In this document: positions 34,753 through 46,714 of the stretch, piece after piece
How positions within the stretch are numbered: the stretch's first letter is position 1
Layout of the letters: the number at the start of each line of letters is the position of its first letter
Source: Alectoria sarmentosa
Lineage: Eukaryota; Ascomycota; Lecanoromycetes; Lecanorales; Parmeliaceae
Assembly: GCA_009733775.1 (NCBI GenBank)
Contig: WOGZ01000019.1
Coordinates: 177,861-241,860 of the forward strand
Reading direction: 5' to 3'
Length of the DNA stretch: 64,000 nucleotides
Translations under genes and position numbers: made by a program
Notes under the pieces: model-generated
What the model saw: the letters and a program-made list of their open reading frames with translations, nothing else
What the model was told of the DNA's origin: nothing
Databases searched by the model: none

Positions 34753-37700
34753 AGTTTCTAGGACGAGACGCGGACACAGCGGCAGACCGGACAAATTTCA
34801 GGTTCAATTTCGTTTCTTTAAAGCAAAGTCGTCGGAGGATGATCTAATTTGACCAATTTGAGCTATGATGTGGATTTAATTCGAAGTCTTTTTAATATTC
34901 TGAAGGAAGGTGTTCATACAACGGGCTTCCATGCCTTGATCTGGTTCCAGGCGTTATAAGGGTGGGAATCATATTTGGCGGAGTTTGGCGGAGTAAGCGT
35001 TGCTTGCATGCCGTTTTGATGGGTCGTACCAGTGAAATCTGCTTGCGAACGCAGAAGCTGATATCCTGCAGTGTTCGGGTTTGTTTTTGAGGTGCCGAGG
35101 CTCCAAGCGAGCTTATCATCGCTTTCCTGGTTGCATAAGATGCGACGGTACCTCAGAAGAGCGAGGCGTTCGGAGTTACTTCTGGTGAAATCCCACGTAA
35201 GCCGCACCGAGACCAAACAAGACCAACCCCCCACTGGGAGACTGAGACTCTAAAAGCCTTCCACTGTAAGTGGCCTGACTTGCCTGCGCAAGAAACGAGA
35301 GGAGCATGAGCTCATGCTGATCCAGTCGAATACTTATGTGGGTGTTGATCGGCAGACGCTTATCTAAGCATACCGTCATCTAATTGAGGCGCTTACACTA
35401 CTTGTATTTACCGGTAAATCCTAGTAGACATATACATTCCCACCCTTTCACCCATCACAAGGATTGGCAATCAGTTGGTAAAAGTTATCTGCTTGTAGAG
35501 TTGTGCAATTAGAATATCTCAAACTGCTCTGTCTGCTCCATCTGCGCACTGCCTTTCGAAAGATTGCACTTCCGGGGACCCCAGGTTTCTAAGGCCTGAA
35601 GCGCTGGCCGCCGTTCGTAGACATAGTGGTCGAGGGTTTTGATTTTTCCACCACCCAAAGCCCCGAACCTACTCATCCTCACTGTTGACCAGTGATTGCG
35701 CTCGTCTTCTACGGAGCATGTATGCACAAGTGTGTAACCGAGTTAGCCGGATACTCTTACTTCTGCAGCCCACTGAGTCATTCCCGTTGTCTCGCAGTAG
35801 CCAACTTTTAGCAGCGATGCTCCTCCGCTTCTATGCGCAACTCTCTGATTTGGAGTGGATTGGACATTTGAAGCCGTCTCTGTTGCCCTTGCAGCGTTAC
35901 AACAGCTGGTGATCTTCCATATCGTGCATACACGCGATGACACCTTTCTGATGACTGCAGGGACGAGGATTGTGGGTAGTGTTGAAGAATGACGCTATTC
36001 AGTAGTGGTCTCATATGAGGATAGTAGTCTTGTCTTATTGTTCTACTATGTAGGAGTGTAGGCTACTTATACTATGTGACGCCTGTGGCAAATACACGCT
36101 AGTATATTGCCACTTAGAGTAGTGCTAACACACTGTTCTTAACATACTGTTAGTACTAGATAGTAGATCATATGCAGGTTTCCGGTTAGCTGATTCCAAC
36201 AGGTAGGAAAACCCCGAAAAATCCTCAGTCAGTGTCTTTTAACACGTGGCCACCATTGAATATCTCAGCAATTTCTGCTCGGATCGTCTCGACGGAACCG
36301 TCCGTGATCTATAGAGTGGTGGGTGTGCCTCATGCGGTCTCAAGTACACGTGTAGTGAGTAGACGTGGGTATCCATAATATCGTATCACAATCCCTCCTG
36401 TCGCTCTCGCCTGTGATGATGGTTTCATTACGCAGCTCTCGACCACCCATCTCGACCTGATATGCACAGATCTTTTTTTCCTAGAAATCTCTCAGATCGT
36501 GATGCAGCGATAAGGATTCACCAAATATGTAGATCGCTAGGATGGTCTTTCTTTTATAAACAAATGCTCCCTTGCGAGCTGAATTCTCTTATCAACTATA
36601 GTCTTCCAAATTACCCCCTAGCCCCAATATTCGTCTGGGCATACTCAATATCTATGTGTAACGCTGCGCCAGGTGGTTCTTAGGATGTAAGTATTGTGAC
36701 TCAAGACACAGAGAGAAACATTGGCCTCGATTGGATTTTCCTATCGCAAAGGTTTTGATGGAAGCTAAGAAGGTTATGCAGGTAGACTGTGAATGCTGAA
36801 TCGATTGATATCAATAGTGTGAGAGCAGAACGTTCCATGCAAAGCATGCAGGTGTGCTTTCACAGCTGAGACGCAAAGATTTGCCGAGCGAAAGGCGACA
36901 TTATTCTTGTTGAAGACCTATTTGTAGATCAAGAAGAGGGCTAAGCAGATTGCTATAGCTGTTGAATCAGAATCGCAATTGTAGCGCTCGAGGCTTTGGT
37001 GACTTGTGCTGGTGATCGGGAATGCCACGATGGAGACCAAAGATCAGGCCTCATGATCCATTTTATTCCATTACAAAGCCCAATTATAGCAAGTGTACAA
37101 CATATGTAGAAAACTTTGGGCAACTGATAGTCCCCTACCCAGTCTTTGTACATGGCTCCATGTATTTGGACAGTCTCAGTGTGTAGATGCTTCATGCAAG
37201 TAATCAGAGACGGTAGAGAAGAATCCTGATGCCAAGCAACCTGCCTGGTCACGTGCAGAAACTACCTCAGACCCGCGCGTTTAGACTGAAAACACAAAGA
37301 TTTCTACCTTTCAACACAACCACATCTTAGTGCAGCATTATTAGACATATGAAGATAATTTTTGATGTGGTAGCTAATATTGAAACATAAATATACATAT
37401 ACTATCCTGGCCTAGCCATCATGTGCTTCGTCGATTTGTACCACTCACAACATAGGCCGGACTCGATAAGCCAAAGTATGTACATATGGGTACTCATCTT
37501 TGCTTGGAGTTGAGTCTCTGGCACTTCGCTGGCAGTAAGCACTGCGGTATTTCCACGAAGAAGGCCTGCTAGACCTTGGACGCACTTGCAGTTTCATGAG
37601 ACGATCAATTTTTATTCTGTCCTGGACAAGATGTACGAGAACAGGGTTTCTTTACGGAAATTCGGTCCTTTCTTCAAACGGAAAAAGATTGCATTATTAG

Positions 37701-38529
37701 TTTTCGCTCTCGGTGAGCTGTATTGTCCTTGCATTCTCCAGTGGGCGGAAGGGACTTACCCACTTCTCGTACCCGAAGTACGAGGTGAAGCTCTAGCAAA
37801 TAACACAGGGGATCATTGAACGACGCAACGATGTTTTAGAGCCTGGGAATCCTCGTGCGCCAAGGGAAGAAAGAAACCTTAGTTCTCTATGATTGGGGAA
37901 GACAATCGTCGGAGTCAGAGCAGACCGAGGTGGGAAATACCACGAGCACAGACGCACCTATCCCAGTTACACTTATCGCTTCCTTCATTGGACTAATTTG
38001 GTCTATTCTTAACACTATGTTTTTCTCGGCCACTACGACTTCTATTCGCTGAAGCTTGGTCATCAGACCCAGAACTCAAGACACACCAGACCCAAATGCT
38101 CCTGGTGGATTGGAAGCAAGGCTCAGCTGTGACACGATACACCATATTAGGAATAGTGCGAAAAGTTGGGCGTGGGCACCACCGCTAGTTTCCTGCCAAA
38201 GGCATCTCCGAGTATAAAGTGTTTGAATCCGATCTTTCTATTATCTCCTGGTCACTCACCAGGACTGTACTTGGTCTGAATGAATAATTCACCTTCTAAG
38301 ACTCTATCTTCAAACATACGAAGCTCGACAAGCGTTCATGGTCATATGCAAATCTACGTTAGGAATTTGTAACCATATCCTACAACGGTGTTCAACTTCC
38401 CGCAACACACAATCACCGAGCACGAGAGTCTATTCTTGAGGACATCTAGCAACTGATCTTCAAATCGCGTCCCAAGAAATTTCTTCACACCACAATTCAA
38501 TAATCTGTGCTAAACTAGCCATCTATACA
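34753..38529. other. Gene-free region of 3.8 kb
   Basis: No frame has a recognisable product. Composition is mixed, with AT-rich stretches near 36050-36200 and 37300-37450. The last few hundred bases hold the promoter of the plus-strand gene at 38530. Confidence 0.45.
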
Positions 38530-40101
38530 ATGTCGATTTTTGGGGGACTCGCCAACGAAATACTCCTTCAGATTATCAAGGAGACCTCAGCCGATGATAT
38601 AGCGGCGTTGGCATCATGCTGCAAGCACCTCCATTTCCTTGCAAAAGGGAGGTTGGCATTTCATAGAAAGAAGAGAGCCACAGCCGATGACATCGTGGTT
38701 GGCTGGGACATGTGGACGACATCGGCAATCCATCCATCAAAACATCTGGAAGACATTATGGAAGATGACGATATTCGATTCTATACGAGAAAAATGAAGA
38801 TCGGGTCTCTCGAATACGGGGACCCCGAGGACGATGATATTGGCGGGGTAGATGGACCCTACACGTCAAAAAAGAATGCACTCGTCGCCAATATTGGGTC
38901 AAAATACGAACATCAGCTCTCAGATCTGATAGCCAAAGTCTACAGCGCACTTCTCCCTCATGCAGCAAAGACTAACCTGCAAAAGTGGACAAAAGATGTC
39001 GTCGAAAAGGGCGAGCCTGCAGCGGTCGTAATCCTACTCCTGGCTCTGTACCCAAATTTGAAGATCCTCCACATTTACGAACCGGGGCAGCAATGGTGGA
39101 AGCCCGAAGAATGGGGGAACCTCCTCCGTTCGTTGACTTCGACAGCCAGGGGAGGCGCCACCAATCGTCTGCGCATTTTTAGCAGACTCTCGAAGTTCCG
39201 CTTGATAGGATGTACCGAAGACTCAGGTATGGAAGCAAATGCAGCGATGATCAGTCCATTCATGACTATACCGACAATGCGAACAATCCAAAGTCGTGGT
39301 GTTGACGGCCGCAATATCCAATGGCCATATGGTACCGCAGTGTCCGGGTTGATAGAAATCTATCACCAAGTCTCCGACATCGACACGGAGTCCCTTACAG
39401 AGCAGATTCGTGGGGTGAAGGCACTGGAGGCATTCACATACCACTTCTGTCGCTCCTTGACCTATGGCATAGATGATAACAAGCTTGATGGAGAGGATGC
39501 CGAAAACCCGTTTGGTGACGCAGAAAAGTACGAGGAGAAAAACACCCCTCGATGGGAGCCACGCGCCATCACCGCCGCACTGCTACGATATGCTAGCCAC
39601 AGTCTGACCTTCCTCGAACTCAGGGCGACGAACTTGATGGGATCGGCGAGGTTTCGAGATGGAGAACCGTTTCTAGGTAGCCTGCGATCATTCAACGTCT
39701 TGTCGGAAGTGCGGCTGGACACTATGATGCTGATCAAGACAGTGAAATGTCTCGGCGGTGTCTCGCTGGTACGAGGCACGTCCTGGCGGGAGGAAAGCTG
39801 GGAAGAGACCAAGGTTCAATGGCTGGTCGATTTCCTACCCAGGTCCATTCGAAGGTTTGGCATGCATTGGAAACATGTTGGAAGGGGACTATCTAAAAAT
39901 GAAGTCGCGACAATGTTCACGTATCTGCCAGAGCGAACGGACGCGCTCCCGTACCTGCGGGAGGTTGCCGTCGAACATGCCAACGGGCAGACTCAGGAGG
40001 AGAAGGGAGGCTTGGAGGAGCTGGGCTTGAAGTGCGAGGAGAATGATATCAAGCTAGTTCGCAGAGAGGAACAGCCTTTGACTCCTTGGTCGGAGCAATA
40101 G
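38530..40101 (+). CDS. F-box-type protein, fungal
   Basis: Intronless, 523 residues. The N-terminus (LANEILLQIIKETSADDIAALASCCKHLHFLAKGRL) is a recognisable F-box-like helix set, the segment that would bind Skp1 in an SCF ubiquitin ligase. The remainder has Leu-spaced stretches typical of degenerate leucine-rich repeats, for example LYPNLKILHIY, LSKFRLIGCTEDSGM, and SHSLTFLELRATNL with LSEVRLDTMML after it. It ends with a variable charged tail. These proteins are numerous and fast-evolving in Pezizomycotina, and targets are unknown. The ATG at 38530 follows a good A-rich leader. It stands alone, flanked by long non-coding DNA on both sides. Confidence 0.82.
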   Translation: MSIFGGLANEILLQIIKETSADDIAALASCCKHLHFLAKGRLAFHRKKRATADDIVVGWDMWTTSAIHPSKHLEDIMEDDDIRFYTRKMKIGSLEYGDPEDDDIGGVDGPYTSKKNALVANIGSKYEHQLSDLIAKVYSALLPHAAKTNLQKWTKDVVEKGEPAAVVILLLALYPNLKILHIYEPGQQWWKPEEWGNLLRSLTSTARGGATNRLRIFSRLSKFRLIGCTEDSGMEANAAMISPFMTIPTMRTIQSRGVDGRNIQWPYGTAVSGLIEIYHQVSDIDTESLTEQIRGVKALEAFTYHFCRSLTYGIDDNKLDGEDAENPFGDAEKYEEKNTPRWEPRAITAALLRYASHSLTFLELRATNLMGSARFRDGEPFLGSLRSFNVLSEVRLDTMMLIKTVKCLGGVSLVRGTSWREESWEETKVQWLVDFLPRSIRRFGMHWKHVGRGLSKNEVATMFTYLPERTDALPYLREVAVEHANGQTQEEKGGLEELGLKCEENDIKLVRREEQPLTPWSEQ

Positions 40102-41671
40102 AATGCGAACCCTTTCTAAATTTAGAGCCTGGATGATGTATATTTCAATGGAAGATGTGCTTGTGGGACCATATATGCTTTTTTGTGAATCTCCTCCACA
40201 GATCAAAAGGCTTTTCGTTTCCAGAACGTGCCATGGTCTTCTACTAACATGCACTTTGTTGCAACGGACATAGCACCTGTTCTCCATTGTCACCACGTAG
40301 TTTGTGCCAATACGCTCGTTGAAGTACTAGTTCTAACCAATAGTTGTGTTGAGGAAGGCAAAAAGACCGAGTTGAGAGAGAGACGCCCATAGATCTGCTT
40401 AAGGCCTCGGACCGCCTCCTTTTTCTTCAGAAAATCTAGGGTCCTACTTTTACAAAAGGCCTCATACCGTTAACCTCCCTCAGCTTCAAGTACTCGACGT
40501 GCTGCACTCATCCAGCCTTCTACTATACGTCTCTGTAACTATACGTATCTGTAGCGTCACCACTACCACACACCCCAACAAACGACCTCAACACAAGCCC
40601 AAACGCCAGGATGCAGTAGGATACTTTAGTCAGAGTACTGCCCGAAAGGATTCACTGCCGTCGGAGCCCGCGGACCGGATATATATATTGTAGAGGAATT
40701 GGTACTTCTCTCAGCAAGGAGCAGGACCCCCACCACAGTACACACAAACGACGTATCTACAGCCGTAATATGCTGGCTAGAATCTCTGACTATGAGAGAA
40801 ATTGAACCCGTTCAGAGGCCGAATTTGTCATCAGAGCGGTCTTTTCCCGGGACCGTCTGGCTTTGAAAGATCTTCTGGACCATTCTCTGTTATATTGGTA
40901 GTTAAATCTCGGCTTCAACCCTGAATCACACACTCACAACACAAAGCTTTCGTTAAGGTTGTTATGGTAATAAAGTTATAATCCCAAAATCTTCATCACT
41001 GCTGCTGCGAATCTTTGACAACATAAGCTACTCAAGCTCTCGAAGGAGGAAGTTTCCAAGAGATATGTTTCAATGTCGGTTCCGATCGATAGGAGCTTGT
41101 ACCATTCCTAGGACGTATACGCATAGTGTATTGCTCTTGGGATTGCAATTGCATTTTCTCCATCGCTCTGGCGTCTTTCACTAATCTTCTGCTCTGGAGT
41201 GGCTGTGCAGTTTCAAGGGAGGAAAATGGTACTGTAGGTAGCAGACAGGCATACCCTTCAAGCCTGCTCAAAGAATTGCAAAAGAAAACCGATCGAATTA
41301 ATCCAAGTGTTTCGTTAAGCGATGAAACAGTCTTGAAATAATCGTAATGAGCTGCACGCAAGGTGCTAGCTGAGCGTATGCGTCAGTTTCAAGCTTTATT
41401 ATTCCAGAAACCTTCACCCAGTGTTTAAATCAAAGAGCGCCATGAAGTCTACACGCATGTCGAATGATGATATGACTCTTTATAGTCTATGCTCTCTGCA
41501 ATAGCTGTACCAAAAGCAAGCTCGCTGTCAGGATCGCTTGCAGTTGTGGGCGGAGACTTTTTTTTTTTTTGCGACGACTTGAAATATCATAGCCAGAGAA
41601 AAAGAAGAAGATTACCAGGTTCATGTGTAGGTAGAAGGATGACTGATCTATTTAGGATGGTGTGTGTGCCG
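40102..41671. other. Intergenic region
   Basis: No supported gene. It contains a T11 tract near 41560. The last eight bases before the transposon form its left target-site copy (41672-41679). Confidence 0.5.
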
Positions 41672-41679
41672 AATATCTA

Positions 41680-42621
41680 GGCTGGTCCTCCGCGTACACC
41701 CCCTATCTACTACACGTACAGGCCCATGTCTATTTGGCGTACACCCCCCCAAATCGAGTTAACAACTATCAAGGCGCTAACTCAATCGAATATAAATCTC
41801 GCACGTAATCGAAATAAGGCCGAGATTCTTCAAGATCTCGCGCTTCATAAAATATCACCCTCACACCTCCCTCTATATCAAATCAATAATAATGATTCTT
41901 AATCCTCTTTTTGACGATTAAACGAACGTTGATTTAAATGCTTTTATTTTACGCGTATAGCAATATGCAGATTTTTAAAATTATGTTGTCATCAAAGCTC
42001 GTATCGATCGTTTCAAAGATTTAAATAATTGATCAAAAAAATATAATTATTGCTGATGAGTTTTTTGAATTTATTGATCTTATTATTATAAGAGAAGAAA
42101 ATGTTATATGAAATGTTACACGAGATGTTACATAAAAAAAAGATATACGAATTATGTAACAATCATTACGACGACGAGATAAAGATGAAGAATTTATGAT
42201 TACACGAAAACGACAGCGAGGTATTGCGATATCGATATACATAAAAGATAATAAAACCATGTTCAATTCTTTTCAATTGTAAGTTATTGAATAATTAATA
42301 AATAATGCACATTTGAGTACGATAGATGTATTTTTAATAACAATCAGAGAAGCTCATTAATTAATTAAATATCATTATTAAAAAATCATTTAAACATCTC
42401 GTTATTAAACGATTTAAAATCATTTAATGTTTTTATTTTACAAAAAGAGGCCTGAAAAGATTTATCTTGTTATAATTTTATTATTATCAAGGATCTCCGC
42501 GGAAATTCCCGCGAGACGTTAATTTGATATGATAATTGCTAATCTGATTTGAGGGGGTGTACGCCAAATAGACATGGGCCTGTACGTGTAATAGATAGGG
42601 GGTGTACGCGGAGGACCAACC
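41680..42621. mobile_element. Non-autonomous DNA transposon with 76-bp TIRs and 8-bp target duplication
   Basis: The left arm 41680-41755 and right arm 42546-42621 are inverted repeats with three mismatches, all C/T. Similarity continues about 15 bp further inward, again with transitions only. The element is flanked on both sides by AATATCTA (41672-41679 and 42622-42629), an 8-bp target duplication, which fits the hAT superfamily best. TIRs this long are more usual in Mutator-like elements, but those duplicate 9-11 bp. The 790-bp interior is strongly AT-rich and has no transposase frame, so this copy would have to be mobilised in trans. The interior looks heavily mutated. Confidence 0.85.
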
Positions 42622-42952
42622 AATATCTACTCATGTCGCCAAGACCAGGCTTACTCGTGTTGGCTAGGCAACCTCTGTCAACTAAAAATATTGCCGTTCA
42701 TGATCAAGATTGCTTCATAACTCTTTCGGAAGGTGCCCACTCATCGCTGTAGGCAACATGTCGTCAGCTAGGGTCCAGGGATGACTTCTTGCCCGCATAG
42801 CTCCCGTGTTAGAGTAGCAATTAGCACCACCCCAGTTCCAGGGCACCAGGGTCAGCATCGCGTGGGATAAATCCTGTTCAACAAAGATATTTCACTCAAC
42901 GACCCTGAATGCACCGCTCTCATTGTCAACGTAGCAAGAACTCATCTTCCCA

Positions 42953-43810
42953 ATGCCTCTCGAGCTCCGACATGTCAAGTCCGACTCCGAGTTCAACGAG
43001 CTCATCCAATGCGAATGTGGATCCTACGAAGACCCCTTCAATGACTTTTATCTCCTCCTGCGCCCTGACCGAGGCTGCTCCCCGAGTGGGCGTGACCCCT
43101 TCAAAGAGCTGAGGGATGGACAGATCGCCTGGCATAAAAATGACTCGACGAGCACATGGCTTAAGGTTGTGGATACGGACATTGGGGATAAAGGGGTTGG
43201 AGGGGCTTGTTGGAACACCTTCCTGGAGAATCCGTGTCCACAGCCGATAGAACATCCATTGGAGGCCACTTGGTGGCCTGAAGGTGGGGCATGTTAGGGT
43301 GGAAAAAAGCCATTCGGTCCTGATAGAGGAATCAGGCGAGCCAAGAGAATTTGCCAACAAGCTGCTCGACGACTGGTTGCGGCATCGTTCGAGAAAGATG
43401 AATTGATCACACATGCGTCAGCAAGGGTGCCCTCAATTCCGCGAAATTCATGACTGACATCCCTCTCCCCAGTCGTGGCTCTTTGTTTCGTCCACCCGGA
43501 ACACCGCCTCCGTGGTGTAGCCAGTATGCTCCTGCATTGGGGCACTGAAAAGGCAGATGAGCTCGGCTTAGAAGCCTTTGTGGAGTCGACTGACAGCGGC
43601 AAAACTTGCTATGAACAACATGGTTTTACATATATGAATACCTTCTACATGGACTCGGCGAAACGAAACCCGAGCAAGAAATGGGTGGAGATGGGCAGCT
43701 ACTTAAGAACTCCTATACACTGCTTTTTGATGTGGAGACCGAAAGGAGGAAAATTTGAGGAAGGCACGACGGTCGTGCCTTGGGATAATGGGTACCACAA
43801 GAATTGGTAG
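42953..43810 (+). pseudogene. GNAT acetyltransferase gene, apparently damaged
   Basis: The N-terminal part (ATG 42953, MPLELRHVKSDSEFNEL to about 43270, with TWLKVVDTD) and the C-terminal part (VALCFVHPEHRLRGVASMLL to the stop at 43810) are clear pieces of one fungal GNAT protein. The acetyl-CoA loop is HRLRGVAS, followed by WGTEKADELGLEAFVESTDSG. Between them a third frame carries EPREFANKLLDDWLRHRSRKMN and then a TGA at about 43407. A standard splice pattern does not join the three pieces with all conserved residues kept. A GTTCGA donor inside the middle piece gives an open frame but drops about 20 residues. I therefore call it a probable pseudogene; an unusual splice form remains possible. 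Confidence 0.55.
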
Positions 43811-44655
43811 AGGAGAGACCCAGCCGCACATTTGAAGCGCATTGGGGCCCTAAAAATTTCCATGGCATAAATGTTGACCACTGAGAAGCATGCTCTGCGA
43901 CTTTTCAAGTTATGCATGTCCCACACGTCTTTCGCATGAGCTTGGGCTTGACTCTGAAGAGTACCTATGAAGAACCCGCCAAATGCTTTATACCTTCCCA
44001 TGCCTGGGCTGTACGACCATAGAGACTTCGAAGTCTAGGTCTCTATTGGAGCTGCCACCCTAAAATGGGCTACACCGTGGCATTGTTAGATGGTGCTGGC
44101 CGATTACCAACCGAAGGGATAGACCTTTTCAGAGAACTCTTCGATCTGCCAGCCTAGCGTTAGGCTAAGAGTGCTTGTATTCTCGATTGGCAAGCGCTCT
44201 GGGTCTGTCTTGCTAGGCCTCCAAGGCTCGAAGTCGTTGCCAAGAGAGACCGGTGGGGTGTACGTACTAGTACTTGTTAGACTGATTGCACCCGCCCCTA
44301 GCCGAAGCACTAATGCAAATGGACGTGGGAATTGACAAGTACCTGGGCTTCTCCACTTGGATTGAATCCTTCAAATCCTTCAAAATTTGCGGTCTACTTC
44401 TACTCGACCATCTTCAATTGAACACTTGGATTTTGCGTCAAAAGAAAGCAACTCAATCGACTTGTCTCAAGACCCTGGGAGTCTTCCATTAAATATCAGC
44501 CTTGCAAGCCTATTCGGAGGGAGTTTGAGGGCCTACAGGAAGAACGTCTTTGGTCAATCGACCAAAAGCGGTTCCAGCTTGATAGTCGTGAAGATCATTG
44601 TCGCCAATATTGACCAACCTTGGCGAATTCGCATGAACAGTGCCCAGCTGCAATT
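43811..44655. other. Intergenic spacer
   Basis: No convincing coding sequence between the GNAT relic and the permease. The final part is the permease promoter and leader. Confidence 0.45.
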
Positions 44656-46365
44656 ATGAGGCTTACCAAGGGGCCTCACCCCACCGACCAAGATGGCATG
44701 GAAAAGGGACCTTATCATTCTGACATCCTGCCGGTAGCCAACGGGGAGCACGGGGAGCGCGATGCGCAAGTGCTGGCTCGACTTGGTAAAAAGTCCGTAC
44801 TGGAGCGGCGATTTGGATTCCTGAGCATTCTTGGATTCACTTGCACAATCTTAATTACCTGGGAGGGATCCCTGATTCTTTTCACCACGGGCCTGACGAA
44901 CGGAGGTTCAGCCGGTCTTGTGTACGGCTACCTTCTGGTTTGGGTAGGAACCGTTGCGATTTTTACAACAATGGCGGAGCTGGCTTCAATGGCTCCTACT
45001 GCGGGTGGCCAGTACCACTGGGTTTGGATGCTTGCCCCTCCACGGTGTCGTAGATTTCTCAGCTTTATTATGGGCTGGTTGGTGATTTGTGGATGGCAAG
45101 CCATTCTTGCTGGAGGCGGGTACTTTGGCGGCACTGTGATTGTGGCACTGGTCCAATTGAATCATGACGATTACGTGCCGGAATTGTGGCACGGAACGTT
45201 GATCTTCTGGGCTATCGTCCTTGTCGCCGTCTTCATCAATACCGTCACCAGCAGCGTATTACCCAAGATTGAAAGTTTCATCTTGGTTTTCCATCTGATT
45301 GGCTTCTTCGCTGTACTGATCCCAGTAGTCCACTTGGCTCCAAATAGAGCCTCGGCCCACGATGTCTTTACCCAATTCTCGAATGGGGGCGCATGGCCAT
45401 CTCAAGGCTTATCATTTTTCATAGGTCTCGTCGGTAACGTTTTTGCAATGCTCGGATGCGATAGCGCTGTCCACATGGCTGAGGAAACCAAAAATGCCGA
45501 AGTCGTGGTACCGTGGTCGATGCTCACGACTACTGTCCTCAACGGAGCGCTCGGGTTTGCGATTGTCATCGCGGTACTCTTCGTCACAACGGACATCACT
45601 GCAATTCTGGCGAGTCCTACCGGAGTTCTGGGCTATCCGTTTATGCAAATCTTCTACGATGCAACGGGCTCCAAAGCCGGAGCTTCGGTCCTGATTGCTA
45701 TCATCATCATAATGAATGCTGCCGGGACCATTGCGTTCCTGGCCACGGCATCCCGCTTGGTCTGGGCTTTTGCACGCGATCGAGGCCTTCCTGGCTGGCG
45801 ATCCGTGAGCAAGGTCTGTCTGTCCATCACCTCTTCTGATTGTTTCGGGGATTCTTTGACTGATACCTTGCAGATTCAACCCAAGACCACGATCCCGTTC
45901 CTCGCCATCTTGATAACGTCCTTCATCGCCTGCCTCATCGGCCTGATCAACATCGGCTCCTCCACCGCCTTCAACGATGTCATATCCCTCGGCGTAAGCA
46001 GCCTCTACGCTTCTTACATCATCACAGAGAGTCTTCTCCTCTGGCGTCGATGTACCGGTGCTATCGGAAAGGCGACAGACGTTGCGGGTGAAATAGGCGA
46101 GGCTAATAAGCTTGTCTGGGGACCGTTTCATCTTCCGGGTGTCTTTGGTGTAGTTGTTAACGCTTGGGCGGTGGTTTTCGGCCTCATCGTTTTCTTTTTC
46201 AGCTTCTGGCCCGTAGCGACTCCGGTCACGGCGGCGCGTATGAATTTTAGCGTCTTGATGACGGGGTCCGTCGTGCTGTTTGCGGTGTTGTATTATGTTT
46301 TGTGGGCGAGGAAGACGTATGAAGGGCCTATAGTGGAGGTAACACCTTTCTCGACGGTAGGATAG
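44656..46365 (+). CDS. Amino-acid/choline permease, APC superfamily
   Basis: Two exons (44656-45813 and 45874-46365) give 549 residues with about 12 hydrophobic helices. Family marks are KKSVLERRFGFLSILGFTCT before helix 1, TWEGSLILFTTGLTNGGSAG, ELASMAPTAGGQYHW, GCDSAVHMAEETKNAE, and FARDRGLPGW. This is the fungal group of GABA/choline permeases (Uga4/Hnm1-like), which take up amino acids, GABA, choline or polyamine-like amines at the plasma membrane or vacuole; substrate cannot be told. The start is the first in-frame ATG; another ATG at 44698 is possible. The 60-nt intron has no stop and keeps frame, so unspliced message would add 20 residues in a loop. Confidence 0.9.
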   Translation: MRLTKGPHPTDQDGMEKGPYHSDILPVANGEHGERDAQVLARLGKKSVLERRFGFLSILGFTCTILITWEGSLILFTTGLTNGGSAGLVYGYLLVWVGTVAIFTTMAELASMAPTAGGQYHWVWMLAPPRCRRFLSFIMGWLVICGWQAILAGGGYFGGTVIVALVQLNHDDYVPELWHGTLIFWAIVLVAVFINTVTSSVLPKIESFILVFHLIGFFAVLIPVVHLAPNRASAHDVFTQFSNGGAWPSQGLSFFIGLVGNVFAMLGCDSAVHMAEETKNAEVVVPWSMLTTTVLNGALGFAIVIAVLFVTTDITAILASPTGVLGYPFMQIFYDATGSKAGASVLIAIIIIMNAAGTIAFLATASRLVWAFARDRGLPGWRSVSKVCLSITSSDCFGDSLTDTLQIQPKTTIPFLAILITSFIACLIGLINIGSSTAFNDVISLGVSSLYASYIITESLLLWRRCTGAIGKATDVAGEIGEANKLVWGPFHLPGVFGVVVNAWAVVFGLIVFFFSFWPVATPVTAARMNFSVLMTGSVVLFAVLYYVLWARKTYEGPIVEVTPFSTVG

Positions 46366-46714
46366 GATATTCAGCTATATGAAGTAATGGACATCACGTT
46401 CAAAAATTCAGGCTCTGCTATAGGTCCCTTTTTGGAACACAATGTTCGTATCACACGGAAAGATGGGCAAAACATAGACGCAGGCGAAGCATGCAGTGTT
46501 CCGGGGTAATACGCATTTTCATAAAACCAAAAGTACATTTCCACATTCTCCACCTATGTCCTATGCAACAGATCCTACCCCCACGATCTACCTCCCCTCA
46601 TTACTCAACTCTGCAACCGAAGGCATCGGCAGACCTGGCCCGCAGATCATAGTGACCGTCTTCGGATCCTGACGCCGGTGGCCGTTAGGTAGCCTAAACA
46701 ACGCACACAACGCA
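46366..46714. other. Convergent 3' spacer
   Basis: Spacer between the permease and the minus-strand DUF7726-like gene; only 3' ends are expected here. Confidence 0.5.

Noticed and set aside
45412..46131. 239-codon open frame on the minus strand
   Set aside because: Lies wholly antisense to the permease, starts at a weak codon and has shadow-like composition.
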